From an uncultured bacterium (GTDB taxonomy: Bacteria; Gemmatimonadota; Gemmatimonadetes; Longimicrobiales; RSA9), in contig CALBZE010000101.1 in assembly GCA_937889645.1 (NCBI GenBank), positions 1-64,000 of the forward strand: DNA of 64,000 nt, in the 5' to 3' direction. Of the stretch, positions 44,487 through 53,204 are shown piece by piece. Within the stretch, counting starts at the first letter, position 1. Each line of letters begins with the position of its first letter. Below the pieces are notes generated by a model. The model saw nothing but the letters and a program-made list of their open reading frames with translations. It was not told the origin of the DNA and ran no database searches. Position numbers and translations under genes: made by a program.

Positions 44487-45044
44487 ATGGCACGGTCCGA
44501 ACGGCAGTTGCTGATGGACGAGAAGGCGGTCGAGCGCGTGCTGGCCCGAATGGCGCGCGAGATCGTCGAAAAGAACAACGGGACCGAAGGGCTCTCGCTC
44601 CTCGGCATCCACAGACGCGGGGTTCAGCTCGCCGAGCGGCTGGCGGCGGAGATCGAGCGCGCGGAAGGCGTGCGCCCGCCCGTCGGCACGCTGGACATCA
44701 CGTTGTACCGCGACGACCTCATGGCGATCGGCCCGCGGCCGGTGGTCGGCGAGACGCGGCTGCCGCCGGGCGGGATCGACGGGCGCGTGCTCGTGATCGT
44801 CGACGACGTCGCGTATACCGGACGCACGGCTCGGGCGGCGCTGGACGAGCTGGCCGATTTCGGCCGCCCCGCGCGCATCTACCTCTGCGTCCTGATCGAC
44901 CGGGGCGGCAGGGAGCTGCCGATCCAGCCGGACATCGTGGGGCGTACGGTGGGAGTCGAGCCCGGAGAGCGGGTCGAGGTGCTGGTCCCCGAGCTGGATG
45001 GCCGGCTCGCGGTCGAGCTCGCAATTTCGGGGGTGGACGGGTGA
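44487..45044 (+). CDS. pyrR: Bifunctional pyr operon regulator / uracil phosphoribosyltransferase
   Basis: 185 residues. The PRPP-binding loop VLVIVDDVAYTGRTARAALD (101-120) is exact for PyrR. LYRDDLMAIGPRP and GIHRRGVQLAERL are also typical. In Bacillus it binds the leader RNA of pyr genes with UMP and attenuates transcription; here no attenuator is seen. The ATG at 44487 starts the family N-terminus. The stop overlaps pyrB by 4 nt. Confidence 0.94.
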   Translation: MARSERQLLMDEKAVERVLARMAREIVEKNNGTEGLSLLGIHRRGVQLAERLAAEIERAEGVRPPVGTLDITLYRDDLMAIGPRPVVGETRLPPGGIDGRVLVIVDDVAYTGRTARAALDELADFGRPARIYLCVLIDRGGRELPIQPDIVGRTVGVEPGERVEVLVPELDGRLAVELAISGVDG

Positions 45045-46015
45045 TCGCGACGAACCCCTATCTAGGCAAGGACTTGATCGGCCTCGAGCCGCTCTCGGCG
45101 GACCAGATCCGGGCGATCCTGGACACCGCCGAGCCGTTCAAGGAGATCAGCGAGCGGCCGATCAAGAAGGTCCCGGTCCTCCGGGGCAAGACGATCGTCA
45201 ATCTGTTCTTCGAGCCATCGACCCGGACGCGCATTTCGTTCGAGTTCGCGGAGAAGCGGCTGAGCGCCGACACGGTCAACGTGGCGGCCAGCGGGTCGAG
45301 CGTGCAGAAGGGCGAGACGCTGGTCGACACGGCGCGCAACCTCGAAGCGATGCGGATCGACATGGTCGTGATCCGCCACTCGGCCTCGGGCGCGGCGCAG
45401 TTCCTGGCCGAGCGGATCGCCTCGAACGTGGTCAATGCCGGCGACGGGCGGCACGAGCATCCGACGCAGGCGCTCCTCGACATGCTCACGATCCGCGATC
45501 ACTTCGGGCGGATCGAGGGCGTGAAGGTGTGCATCGTCGGGGACATCCTTCATTCCCGCGTGGCGCGCTCGAACATCTGGGGGTTGAGGAAGCTCGGCGC
45601 CGAGGTGGGCGTGTGCGGTCCGCGCACGCTGCTACCGCCCGCAGTGCAAGAGCTGGGCGTGCACGTCTTCCCGCGGATCGAGGAGGCGATCGAGTGGGCG
45701 GACGCGTTGAACGTGCTCAGGCTTCAGCTCGAGCGCATGCAGGCGGGCTTCATCCCCAGTCTGCGCGAGTACAACCGGATCTTCGGCGTCACGCGCGAGC
45801 GCGTCGAGCGCGCGCCGAGGGATCTGCTGATCCTGCATCCGGGGCCGATGAACCGCGGCGTCGAGATCGACAGCGACGTCGCCGACGGGCCCCATTCGGT
45901 GATCCTCGACCAGGTGACGAACGGTGTGGCGGTGAGAATGGCGGTGCTGTACCTCCTGGCGGGCGGTGCGCCCGAGACGGCGGAGGCGGCGAAGCGGGGA
46001 GGAGGCGCGGAGTGA
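45041..46015 (+). CDS. pyrB: Aspartate carbamoyltransferase catalytic subunit
   Basis: 324 residues. The carbamoyl-phosphate site FFEPSTRTRISFE (Ser60-Arg64) and HEHPTQALLD (His140) are intact, and HPGPMNRG near the C-terminus binds aspartate. It makes carbamoyl aspartate, the first committed step of pyrimidine synthesis. The GTG start overlaps the pyrR stop (GTGA), and the stop overlaps pyrC in the same way. No pyrI regulatory subunit is present. Confidence 0.97.
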   Translation: MIATNPYLGKDLIGLEPLSADQIRAILDTAEPFKEISERPIKKVPVLRGKTIVNLFFEPSTRTRISFEFAEKRLSADTVNVAASGSSVQKGETLVDTARNLEAMRIDMVVIRHSASGAAQFLAERIASNVVNAGDGRHEHPTQALLDMLTIRDHFGRIEGVKVCIVGDILHSRVARSNIWGLRKLGAEVGVCGPRTLLPPAVQELGVHVFPRIEEAIEWADALNVLRLQLERMQAGFIPSLREYNRIFGVTRERVERAPRDLLILHPGPMNRGVEIDSDVADGPHSVILDQVTNGVAVRMAVLYLLAGGAPETAEAAKRGGGAE

Positions 46016-47304
46016 GCCCGAGGCCGATCCTGCTCCGGGGCGGGCGAGTGATCGACCCCTCGCAGGGGGTCGACGACGTCTGCGACGTGCTCCTGGGTGA
46101 GGGCGCCGTGGTGGGTGTGGGCCGGGAGATCGCGCCGCCCGAGGGGACCGAGGTGATCGACGTATCCGGGCTCATTGTGGCGCCCGGTTTCATCGACGTT
46201 CACGTCCACCTGCGCGAGCCTGGCGGCGAGCACAAGGAAACGATCGCGACCGGCGCGCGCGCGGCGGCGGCGGGCGGCTTCACGGCCGTTTGCGCCATGC
46301 CGAATACCGATCCACCCATTGACGATCCGGCCTCCGTAGGTTTCGTTGCAGCGGAGGGGGCGCGCGTCGGGGCCGCTCGGGTTTATCCGGTGGGCGCGGT
46401 GTCGGTGGGGCTCAAGGGCGAGCGGCTGACCGAGGTCGGCGAGATGGTCGACGCCGGCGCCGTCGCCATCACGGACGACGGCCGGCCTGTCTGGGACGCC
46501 GGGCTGATGCGGCTGGCGCTCGAGTACACGCAGACGTTCGGCATCCCCGTAGCCAGTCACTGCGAGGAGCTCGCTCTCTCCCGCGGCGGCTCGATGAACG
46601 AAGGGCTCGTCTCGGCGCGGCTCGGGCTCGTCGGGATCCCGAACGCGGCGGAGGACGTCATGATCGCCCGCGACCTGATGCTCGCGGAGCTGACCGGCGG
46701 GCGGCTGCACATCCAGCACGTGTCGACGCGTCGCGGCGTCGAGATGATCCGCGCCGCGAAGGAGCGGGGCGTCGCGGTCACGGCCGAGGCCACGCCGCAC
46801 CATTTCACGCTGACCGACGAGGCCGTCGACCAGTACCGCACCGACGCCAAGATGAACCCGCCGCTCCGCTCGGCGGCGGACCGGGAGGCAGTGCGGCAGG
46901 GCGTGGCGGACGGCACGCTGGACGTGATCGCGACCGACCACGCGCCGCACCACTACGACGAGAAGGAGCAGGCGTTCGACGAGGCGCCTTTCGGGATCGT
47001 CGGGCTGGAAACGGCGATCGGGCTCACCGTGACCCAGCTCGTCGATTCCGGCGTGATCGACCTGCGTCGCATGGTGGAGCGGATGAGCTGCGCGCCCGCG
47101 CGTGCGTTCCGGCTCCCGGGCGGGACGCTCCGCGTCGGGGCGCCGGCGGACGTGACCGTCTTCGACCCCGCCGAGGAGTGGGTCGTCGATCCGACGAAGT
47201 TCCTGTCGAAGAGCCGCAACACGCCGTTCGCCGGGTGGAAGCTGCGCGGACGCGCGGTCTACACCATTGTCGGCGGCCGCATCGTCTGGAAGGGAAGGGA
47301 GTAG
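46012..47304 (+). CDS. pyrC: Dihydroorotase
   Basis: 430 residues, class I dihydroorotase (amidohydrolase fold). The metal motif FIDVHVHLREPG (60-71, His64 and His66) is present, together with HIQHVSTRR, TAEATPHHFTLTDE and ATDHAPHHYDEK containing the catalytic Asp. It cyclises carbamoyl aspartate to dihydroorotate. The GTG overlaps the pyrB stop. The gene is followed 4 nt later by the OB/HD protein gene. Confidence 0.96.
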   Translation: MSPRPILLRGGRVIDPSQGVDDVCDVLLGEGAVVGVGREIAPPEGTEVIDVSGLIVAPGFIDVHVHLREPGGEHKETIATGARAAAAGGFTAVCAMPNTDPPIDDPASVGFVAAEGARVGAARVYPVGAVSVGLKGERLTEVGEMVDAGAVAITDDGRPVWDAGLMRLALEYTQTFGIPVASHCEELALSRGGSMNEGLVSARLGLVGIPNAAEDVMIARDLMLAELTGGRLHIQHVSTRRGVEMIRAAKERGVAVTAEATPHHFTLTDEAVDQYRTDAKMNPPLRSAADREAVRQGVADGTLDVIATDHAPHHYDEKEQAFDEAPFGIVGLETAIGLTVTQLVDSGVIDLRRMVERMSCAPARAFRLPGGTLRVGAPADVTVFDPAEEWVVDPTKFLSKSRNTPFAGWKLRGRAVYTIVGGRIVWKGRE

Positions 47305-47308
47305 CCGC

Positions 47309-48640
47309 GTGACCGGAGTCGTCAAGGAAGCCCTCACGCCTAGGGCGTGGCTCGGAGACGCGCCCTACCCCTGGCCGCGCCTGGACGAGGTCGCCGAGGG
47401 GGACCGCCTCGTCGGCTGCTACTGCGTCGCCGGCAAGCAGATCGGCGTGACCAAGACCGACAAGCCGTACCTGCGCCTCCAGCTCGTGGACAGGAGCGGC
47501 GAGATCGAGGGGCGCGTCTGGGACGACGCCGAGCGGATCCACGAACTCGTGGCCGAGGGCGACTACGTCGGCGTGCGCGGGCGGATCGAGTCGTTTCGGG
47601 GACAGCGGCAGCTCAAGGTCGAGGAGATCGAGCGGCTCACCGTGGCCAGGGAGGACATGGAGCTATTCCTTCCGCGAACGCCACACGACTTCGACCGCCT
47701 CGAATCCGAGCTGGATGCGCTCATCGCGTCGGTCGAGGACCCCGGGCTGAACGCGCTGCTCCGGCGCCTTCTCGGTCCCGACACGGAGATGGGGCGTCTC
47801 TTCCGACGCGCGCCCGCGGCCAAGCGCAACCACCACGCGTACGTGGGCGGGCTGCTGGAACACACGGTCTCCGTCGCCTGGGTGTGCAGCGCTCTTGCGC
47901 GTCACTACGGCGCCGCGATCGACCGCGACCTGCTCGTGACGGGCGCGCTCCTGCACGACATCGGGAAGACGCGCGAGATCGAAGTCGCGGCCGGCTTCCC
48001 TTACACCGACGAAGGGCACCTGCTCGGCCACATCGTGATCGGGCTCCAGATCGTGGCCGACGCGGCGCGCGAGGTGCCGGAACTGTCCGAGGAGCGGGCG
48101 CTCCTAGTCCAGCACCTCGTCGCCAGCCACCAGGGGAAATACGAGTGGCAGAGCCCGAGGATCCCGATGACGCTCGAGGCGCTGCTCCTCCACTACGTCG
48201 ACGACCTGGATGCCAAGATGCACCAGGCGCTGGCCCTCGTGGCGTCGGCGGAGAAGCGGTGGACGGGGTACGACGCGTCGTTCGGTCGGGCGTTCTTGCG
48301 GCACCTGGACGGGGTGGCGGGCGGCGATGTGGAGGGCACGGCCGAGGGCGGGGCGAAGGAGGAAGCGGATGCGGCCGAGTCGCCGGACCGTGGCGCCCCG
48401 GCGGCGGAACGCGAGGACGCGGCCGCCGCGCTGCCCGCGGGCCGGCGCGAGCGCTTCGCCTTCGGTCGCCTGGAGCCGCCCGCGCGAGTCGAGCCGGCTG
48501 AGGAGACGCTACACCGGGAAGAGGACGCGCCGCTGCGGGAGGAGGCCTCGGAGCGGGGCGCCGATGTGCCGCGCCCGGCCGAAGCCGCCAGCCACGTTCC
48601 TCGGCTGGACGTCGATACGCTCGACCTGTTCGAGAATTGA
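47309..48640 (+). CDS. OB-fold plus HD-domain hydrolase (YhaM-like 3'-5' exoribonuclease)
   Basis: 443 residues. An N-terminal OB fold (about 30-112, GKQIGVTKTDKPYLRLQLVD then GRIESFRGQRQLKVEEIERL) precedes an HD hydrolase domain (about 160-320) with HHAYVGGLLEHT (His185) and LLHDIGKTREI (His216, Asp217). This is the order found in YhaM/CBF1, a Mn2+-dependent 3'-5' exonuclease. The last 110 residues are a low-complexity Ala/Glu-rich extension not present in YhaM. The GTG start is 4 nt after pyrC, in the same operon. Confidence 0.88.
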   Translation: MTGVVKEALTPRAWLGDAPYPWPRLDEVAEGDRLVGCYCVAGKQIGVTKTDKPYLRLQLVDRSGEIEGRVWDDAERIHELVAEGDYVGVRGRIESFRGQRQLKVEEIERLTVAREDMELFLPRTPHDFDRLESELDALIASVEDPGLNALLRRLLGPDTEMGRLFRRAPAAKRNHHAYVGGLLEHTVSVAWVCSALARHYGAAIDRDLLVTGALLHDIGKTREIEVAAGFPYTDEGHLLGHIVIGLQIVADAAREVPELSEERALLVQHLVASHQGKYEWQSPRIPMTLEALLLHYVDDLDAKMHQALALVASAEKRWTGYDASFGRAFLRHLDGVAGGDVEGTAEGGAKEEADAAESPDRGAPAAEREDAAAALPAGRRERFAFGRLEPPARVEPAEETLHREEDAPLREEASERGADVPRPAEAASHVPRLDVDTLDLFEN

Positions 48641-48659
48641 TCGAGCTATCCGGATGCAA

Positions 48660-48687
48660 GAAAGCCCGCCGAACGGCGGGCTTTTCT
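48660..48687. terminator. Bidirectional rho-independent terminator
   Basis: GAAAGCCCGCC and GGCGGGCTTTTC flank a GAAC tetraloop, with A-rich and T-rich arms on both sides. It sits between the convergent ends of the OB/HD gene and rpsT and should serve both. Confidence 0.9.
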
Positions 48688-48719
48688 TATCTCTGGATTG
48701 CCCCGGTGAGACGCGGCGA

Positions 48720-48983
48720 TTACGGCTGGCCGCCGAGGGCAAGTACCTTCTTGGCCAGCTGCGACTTCTTGCGGGCCGCCTTGTTCGGATGGATCAACCG
48801 ACGCGTAGCGTACCGATCGAGCATCGCCGCGGTCTCGCGGTACGCGGCCACCGCCTGCTCGGCGTCCGAAGCGGCCAGGACCTTCTTGATCGCGGTCTTC
48901 AGCCGCGACCGCTGCGCACGGTTGTGAAGCCGCCGCTTCTCCGCCTGACGGATCCGCTTTTCCGCACTCCTCGAATTCGCCAA
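48720..48983 (-). CDS. rpsT: 30S ribosomal protein S20
   Basis: 87 residues. The N-terminus ANSRSAEKRIRQAEKRRLHN and C-terminus IHPNKAARKKSQLAKKVLAL are typical of S20, which binds 16S rRNA helices 9 and 44. Start is TTG at 48983, set by a GGGGAGGA ribosome binding site and the family N-terminus; S20 genes often use rare starts as part of autoregulation. It has its own promoter and terminator. Confidence 0.95.
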   Translation of the reverse strand: MANSRSAEKRIRQAEKRRLHNRAQRSRLKTAIKKVLAASDAEQAVAAYRETAAMLDRYATRRLIHPNKAARKKSQLAKKVLALGGQP

Positions 48984-49043
48984 CCGATCCTCCCCAGGTG
49001 ACTCACGGGGTTTTGATATACAAGCCTGCGAACGTAGCCACAC

Positions 49044-49072
49044 AAATTAAAGCCGCGCGGTGACCGTGTCAA
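49044..49072 (-). promoter_or_regulatory. Predicted promoter of rpsT
   Basis: On the minus strand TTGACA (49072-49067), a 17-nt spacer and TAATTT (49049-49044). The leader before the TTG start is about 54 nt. Confidence 0.7.
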
Positions 49073-49076
49073 CTAC

Positions 49077-49103
49077 GGGCGCGCGGCGGGAGGCCGCGCG
49101 CCC
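49077..49103. terminator. GC-rich hairpin between the broken FIMAH-like gene and rpsT
   Basis: Perfect 11-bp stem GGGCGCGCGGC (49077-49087) with GCCGCGCGCCC (49093-49103), 5-nt loop. It lies 23 nt after the final stop of the pseudogene and just before the rpsT -35 box. No T-run on either strand. Confidence 0.5.
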
Positions 49104-49125
49104 GCGGATCGCGGCCGTCCGCCGG

Positions 49126-49853
49126 CTACATCCGGCTCAGCACGCGCTCGACGTTGATCTTGAGCAGCCAGTAGGCATTGTCGGACATGTGCTTGCCGGG
49201 CTGGAGGCCGTGCTACGCTTCCAGTTCCTGGAGGAAGGCCTGGAGCTGCCCACGAGCGCTTGCGGCGTTGCCCCGGTCGATCGATCGAGCCGCCGCGTCG
49301 AGCTTCGCCTGAGCAGGTAGACAACCGTGTCGGGCACGCTCCCTACTGACACCGGAAGCGCGGCGGGTGGCGCCGCACCGAACACCCGCGCTTCGGCCGG
49401 TGCCGGTAGCCACGCAGAACGAACGACGAAGTCGCCGAGCGATTGCCCGGGCTCGAGCGAGGCGTTACCGAAATTGAACTCGCACTCGAACGGCGACACA
49501 CCGCCCACGCGGCCGTGCCAACCCGGAGCGGGCTCGACGCTCAATGACTGATCGTCGCGGGGGCAGGGCAACAGAAAGACGCTGATCGGCTGCTTGGTAT
49601 TTGGCCCGCTTTCGTTCGTCAACACGTACCGATAGACGTACGCCGCCCCCGACGATTCAATGGCGACGGCCATGCGCGGTGAGATCTTGTTACGCGGCTC
49701 GACCACCAGGAGATGATGAACGCCATCGATGTCTGTGAACTCGAGGATGTAATCGCCCGAAACGGGATCGCGTTGCAACGTTTGGCCAGTTAGCGGCGAT
49801 GCCGCTACGGCGAGCAGTGCGAACGACAGGACGAGCGCCGGTCGAAACGACAT
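49126..49853 (-). pseudogene. Secreted protein with a FIMAH-like C-terminal domain, broken by a frameshift and a stop
   Basis: The first 178 codons read cleanly: signal peptide MSFRPALVLSFALLAVAASP then a beta-rich domain (GDYILEFTDIDGVHHLLVVE ... FECEFNFGNASLEPGQSLG). At about 49308-49318 the conserved reading jumps to another frame, giving QAKLDAAARSIDRGNAASAR, then QLQAFLQELEA, a TAG at 49213-49215, and after it HGLQPGKHMSDNAYWLLKIN down to 49126. The latter half matches the FIMAH layout of small helices around a GN..AA..QL.AF core. Without the frame jump the end reads as Arg/Ser-rich nonsense. No ribosome slippage signal is seen. Confidence 0.7.
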
Positions 49854-50317
49854 ACGACCCTCCCTCGGTTCCTTCGGCGGACATGAAAATGTTCAGGCGG
49901 AGCTCCGAACCGGCGGCTTGTGTTCATCGCACTGCGCCTGCTCGTCGATCATGCGTGGTTGAACACTTCCCACTGTGCCGCGATCATCGAGCGCCAACAC
50001 CGCAGCGAGCCCGAAGCTCATGAGGACCCGGTGAGCAAGAGGGCCCGCGTGTCCAGCCGGGCTGCGTTTGGAATAGGCTCCGCGTTCCTTCACACGTGTA
50101 ATCGGTTCGGAAGACCGAGGGGCGGAAACGGTATCGGGGAGAGACCGCCACACGGGGCGTGCCCGAGATGGGAACAGCGAGACGCGATCGGGCGCGCCCG
50201 AATCGTTCGGTATTCTTGTATGCACGCGCCGCGGCAGCCGCAAGGGGGCGATTTCTCCCACCGCAATTCGTGCCGGGGGTAGCGTCGCCCCGCCCGCCGG
50301 GGTTAGCTTTCCCGGCT
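49854..50317. other. 464-nt region without a convincing gene
   Basis: Between the broken FIMAH-like gene and the M50 protease gene. Several overlapping readings up to 188 codons exist on the minus strand, but none has a family match, ribosome binding site, or a consistent GC third-position pattern. GC content is lower than in the neighbouring genes. It may contain a decayed gene or promoter of the next operon. Confidence 0.4.
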
Positions 50318-50974
50318 ATGGAGATGTTCCTCCTCGCGCTGCCGATGCTGCTGCTCGCCGTCGTCGTCCACGAGTGGGCGCACGCGTGGGTGGCGCTCAA
50401 GCAAGGCGATCCGACTGCCGCGATGCTGGGGCGGGTCACGTTGAATCCGCTCCCGCACATCGACCCGTTCGGCACCATCCTGTTCCCGCTCATGCTGGTC
50501 ATGATGAAGGCGGGCGTCATCCTGGGCTGGGCGCGTCCGGTGCCGGTCAATCCACGGAATTTCCGGAACTACCGCAGGGGTGACATCCTGGTCTCGCTGG
50601 CGGGCGTGACGGCGAATTTCGTGCTCGCGGCGGCGTGCACCGTGGCGGTGGTGCTCCTGATTCACCTTGCCCGCCTGGCGCCCGGGTTGGAGCCATTCGC
50701 CGAGCTGCTGATTCGGATGGCGCGGTTCGGCGTGCTGATCAATCTGGTCCTGGCGTGCCTCAACCTGCTGCCGATACCGCCGCTCGACGGGTCGCACGTT
50801 TTCTACCATCTTCTGCCGCCGCGTCTCGGGGCGTGGTACCGCGAGATGGGCCGGTTCGGCATCCTGATCCTCATGGCGATCCTGCTGTTCGCACCGTCGG
50901 CGATGACCGTGCTCTCCTGGCCGATCCGGGAGCTGCAGGAGCTGTCCGAGGCCTTCATCCGGTTCTGGGTCTGA
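50318..50974 (+). CDS. Site-2 protease family (M50) membrane metalloprotease
   Basis: 218 residues with about five membrane segments. The zinc motif VVHEWAHAW (HExxH at 18-22) and the second ligand motif NLLPIPPLDGSH (149-160, Asp157) are complete. WARPVPVNPRNFRN is typical of this small S2P clade that sits next to scpA in many bacteria. The ATG at 50318 lies 8 nt after TAGCTT with no ribosome binding site, in a context much like the gltX start. It immediately precedes scpA (start and stop adjacent). Confidence 0.93.
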   Translation: MEMFLLALPMLLLAVVVHEWAHAWVALKQGDPTAAMLGRVTLNPLPHIDPFGTILFPLMLVMMKAGVILGWARPVPVNPRNFRNYRRGDILVSLAGVTANFVLAAACTVAVVLLIHLARLAPGLEPFAELLIRMARFGVLINLVLACLNLLPIPPLDGSHVFYHLLPPRLGAWYREMGRFGILILMAILLFAPSAMTVLSWPIRELQELSEAFIRFWV

Positions 50975-51739
50975 ATGGAACTGCGCCACGATACGGACGA
51001 TGCGGCGTTCGTCGTGGAGCTGGAGCGGTTCCACGGGCCCCTGCACCTGCTCCTGCACCTGATCCGGGAGCAGGACATCGACATCTTCGACATCCCGATC
51101 GCGAAGATCACCGAGCAGTTCCTGCGGGCGATCGCGGGCGTGGAAGCGCTGGGGCTGGACCGCGCGGGCGAGTTCCTCGAGATGGCCGCGCTGCTCGTGC
51201 GGATCAAGGCGCAGATGTTGATGCCCCGTCGCACCGAGGAGGGGGAGGAGCTCGAGGACCCGCGCGCGGAGCTGGTTCGTCGCCTGCTAGAGTACGAGCA
51301 TTTCCGCGAGGCGGCGCAGCGGCTCGAGCTAGCGGAGCTCGAGCGGCTCCGGCATTATCCGCGGGGTTACGTCCCGCCGCGTCCGGAGCCGAAGCGCGAG
51401 GTGGAGCTGGAGCTCACGTGGGAAGAACTCTGGGCGGCGGCGCTCGGGATCGGCGAGCGCGGCGGGCCTCCGCCGGAGCATCGCGTCACCCCGCGCCTGG
51501 TGCCGATCGAAGAGAAGATCGAACTCATCGTGAACACGCTGCGGCGCGTGGCGCGGATCGAGTTCCGTAGCCTCATCGCGCCGTTCAAGGATCGGATGCA
51601 CGGGGTCGTCACCTTCATGGCGAGCCTGGAGCTGGCGAAGCGCCGCGCGCTCGCGATCCGGCAGAGCGAGCCGTTCGCCCCGATCTGGCTCTACCGACGG
51701 AACGGAAACGCAGTCGATGCGACCGACGCAGATCGTTGA
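50975..51739 (+). CDS. scpA: Segregation and condensation protein A (ScpA)
   Basis: 254 residues. Kleisin that bridges SMC heads in chromosome condensation. FHGPLHLLLHLIREQDIDIF (21-40) is the N-terminal SMC-neck helix motif and FLEMAALLVRIKAQMLMPRR (65-85) the family core. The C-terminal winged helix (FRSLIAPFKDRMHGVVTFMA) binds the SMC cap. The central region is long and Glu/Arg-rich. It begins 0 nt after the protease stop and overlaps scpB by 23 nt. Confidence 0.95.
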   Translation: MELRHDTDDAAFVVELERFHGPLHLLLHLIREQDIDIFDIPIAKITEQFLRAIAGVEALGLDRAGEFLEMAALLVRIKAQMLMPRRTEEGEELEDPRAELVRRLLEYEHFREAAQRLELAELERLRHYPRGYVPPRPEPKREVELELTWEELWAAALGIGERGGPPPEHRVTPRLVPIEEKIELIVNTLRRVARIEFRSLIAPFKDRMHGVVTFMASLELAKRRALAIRQSEPFAPIWLYRRNGNAVDATDADR

Positions 51740-52295
51740 GGCGCTCCTCTTCGCGAGCGACGCGCCGCTCACGGCGGCCGACATCGCGGCCGCGGACGAT
51801 TCGCTGGACGAGGCGGCGGTCGAGGCCGCGATCCACGAGCTGCGACAGGCTTACGAAGCGGAAGGCCGGGCATTCCAGATCTATGAGATGGCCGGTGGAT
51901 TCCAGATCCTCACGCGGCCGGAGTTCGCTCCGTACCTCGAGCGATTCGACACCGTGGTGCACACGGCGCGTTTGTCGCCTGCCGCGCTCGAGGTCCTGGC
52001 CATCATCGCCTACCGGCAGCCGATCGGGCGCGCCGAGATCGAGGAGATCCGCGGCGTCGCATCGTCCGGGGTGCTGCGCACGCTCCAGGAGCGGGAGCTG
52101 ATCACCCCCGTCGGCCGCGGCGAGGGACTCGGGCGGCCGGTGCTCTACGGCACGACGACCAAGTTCCTCGAGCATTTCGGGTTCCGCTCGCTCGAGGACC
52201 TGCCGCGCCCGGAGGAACTGCCGGTCATCCTGAGGGAGCCCGCGCCGGCGACCAGGGGCGGCAAGGCCGAACCGGACGGCGCCGGACCGGCGTGA
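51717..52295 (+). CDS. scpB: Segregation and condensation protein B (ScpB)
   Basis: 192 residues. Two winged-helix domains: the first opens QIVEALLFASDAPLTAADIA, the second LSPAALEVLAIIAYRQPIGR. GRGEGLGRPVLYGTTTKFLE is a signature of the second domain. It forms a dimer that binds ScpA. The ATG overlaps scpA by 23 nt in another frame; the stop overlaps the next GTG by 4 nt. Confidence 0.95.
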   Translation: MRPTQIVEALLFASDAPLTAADIAAADDSLDEAAVEAAIHELRQAYEAEGRAFQIYEMAGGFQILTRPEFAPYLERFDTVVHTARLSPAALEVLAIIAYRQPIGRAEIEEIRGVASSGVLRTLQERELITPVGRGEGLGRPVLYGTTTKFLEHFGFRSLEDLPRPEELPVILREPAPATRGGKAEPDGAGPA

Positions 52296-53059
52296 CCCGC
52301 ACCGCCGGGGGAGGGCGCGACGTGTCCGGTCCCATGCGGCTGCAGAAGTTCCTATCCCGCGCCGGCGTCGCATCGCGCCGCGCGGCGGAAGCGATGATCC
52401 GCGAGGGCCGCGTACGCGTGAACGACCAGGTCGTGACCGAGCTGGGCACGCGCGTCGATCCCGATGTCGATCGCGTCAGCGTCGACGGCTCGCCGGTCGT
52501 CCTCGCCCGGCCGGTGTGGCTCGCGCTGCACAAGCCCCGGGGTTACGTTTCCACCCGGTCCGATCCTCAGGGGCGGCCGACCATCTACGACCTGATCCCC
52601 GAGCGCTATCGCGGACTCTTCCACGTGGGGCGTCTCGACGCGGACAGCGAGGGGCTCCTCCTCCTCACGAACCAGGGGGATCTCGCGAACCGGCTCCTCC
52701 ACCCGCGGCACGGCGTGGAACGAGTGTACGAGGCGGTCGTGGCCGGAGCACTCGACGACGGGGACATCCGGCGGCTCCTGGAAGGGGTAGAGCTGGAGGA
52801 CGGCATCGCGAAAGCCGCCGCCGTTCAACGGCGGAAGACCCTGAAGGGCGGGCGCGACCGGATTCGCATCACGATGCGGGAGGGCCGCAAGCGAGAAGTC
52901 CGTCGTATGCTCCGCGCCATTGGCCACCCGGTTCAACGCCTGGTCCGCATTCGCTATGGCCCGATCAGGCTACGGGGGCTGGCGTCGGGCGAGTGGCGAC
53001 GTCTGGACGCGGAAGAGGTCCGGGCGCTCGAGGCCGTGGGGCGGGGCCATCGGCGGTGA
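52292..53059 (+). CDS. rRNA pseudouridine synthase (RluB/RsuA family)
   Basis: 255 residues. An N-terminal S4 RNA-binding domain (about 15-62: RLQKFLSRAGVASRRAAEAM) is followed by the pseudouridine synthase domain with the catalytic motif VGRLDADSEGLLLLTNQGDL (Asp116). HKPRGYVST and VRRMLRAIGHPVQRLVR are also conserved. It modifies 23S U2605 or a 16S site. GTG at 52292 is chosen for its 4-nt overlap with scpB; a start at MRLQKF (52334) is possible. Confidence 0.92.
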   Translation: MTRTAGGGRDVSGPMRLQKFLSRAGVASRRAAEAMIREGRVRVNDQVVTELGTRVDPDVDRVSVDGSPVVLARPVWLALHKPRGYVSTRSDPQGRPTIYDLIPERYRGLFHVGRLDADSEGLLLLTNQGDLANRLLHPRHGVERVYEAVVAGALDDGDIRRLLEGVELEDGIAKAAAVQRRKTLKGGRDRIRITMREGRKREVRRMLRAIGHPVQRLVRIRYGPIRLRGLASGEWRRLDAEEVRALEAVGRGHRR

Positions 53060-53204
53060 CGGGTTGGGGTCGTCGGCCGACCGAGCCGGGGACGGATTCG
53101 CTACCGGAAAGCATGCCGAGTCTTCGATCGGACGTTCGATAGTTCATCGCCGCCGGCGCCTGGCCGGCGCTCACCTTCATTCTGGCACAGGGCAGGGAAC
53201 AGGC

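Noticed and set aside
49213..49215. Read-through or recoding of the in-frame stop in the FIMAH-like gene
   Set aside because: The stop is TAG, a frameshift is also needed upstream, and no slippery site or structure is evident; a pseudogene is simpler.
49854..50317. Possible gene on the minus strand at 49893-50261
   Set aside because: No ribosome binding site, no family, and a codon pattern unlike the neighbouring genes.
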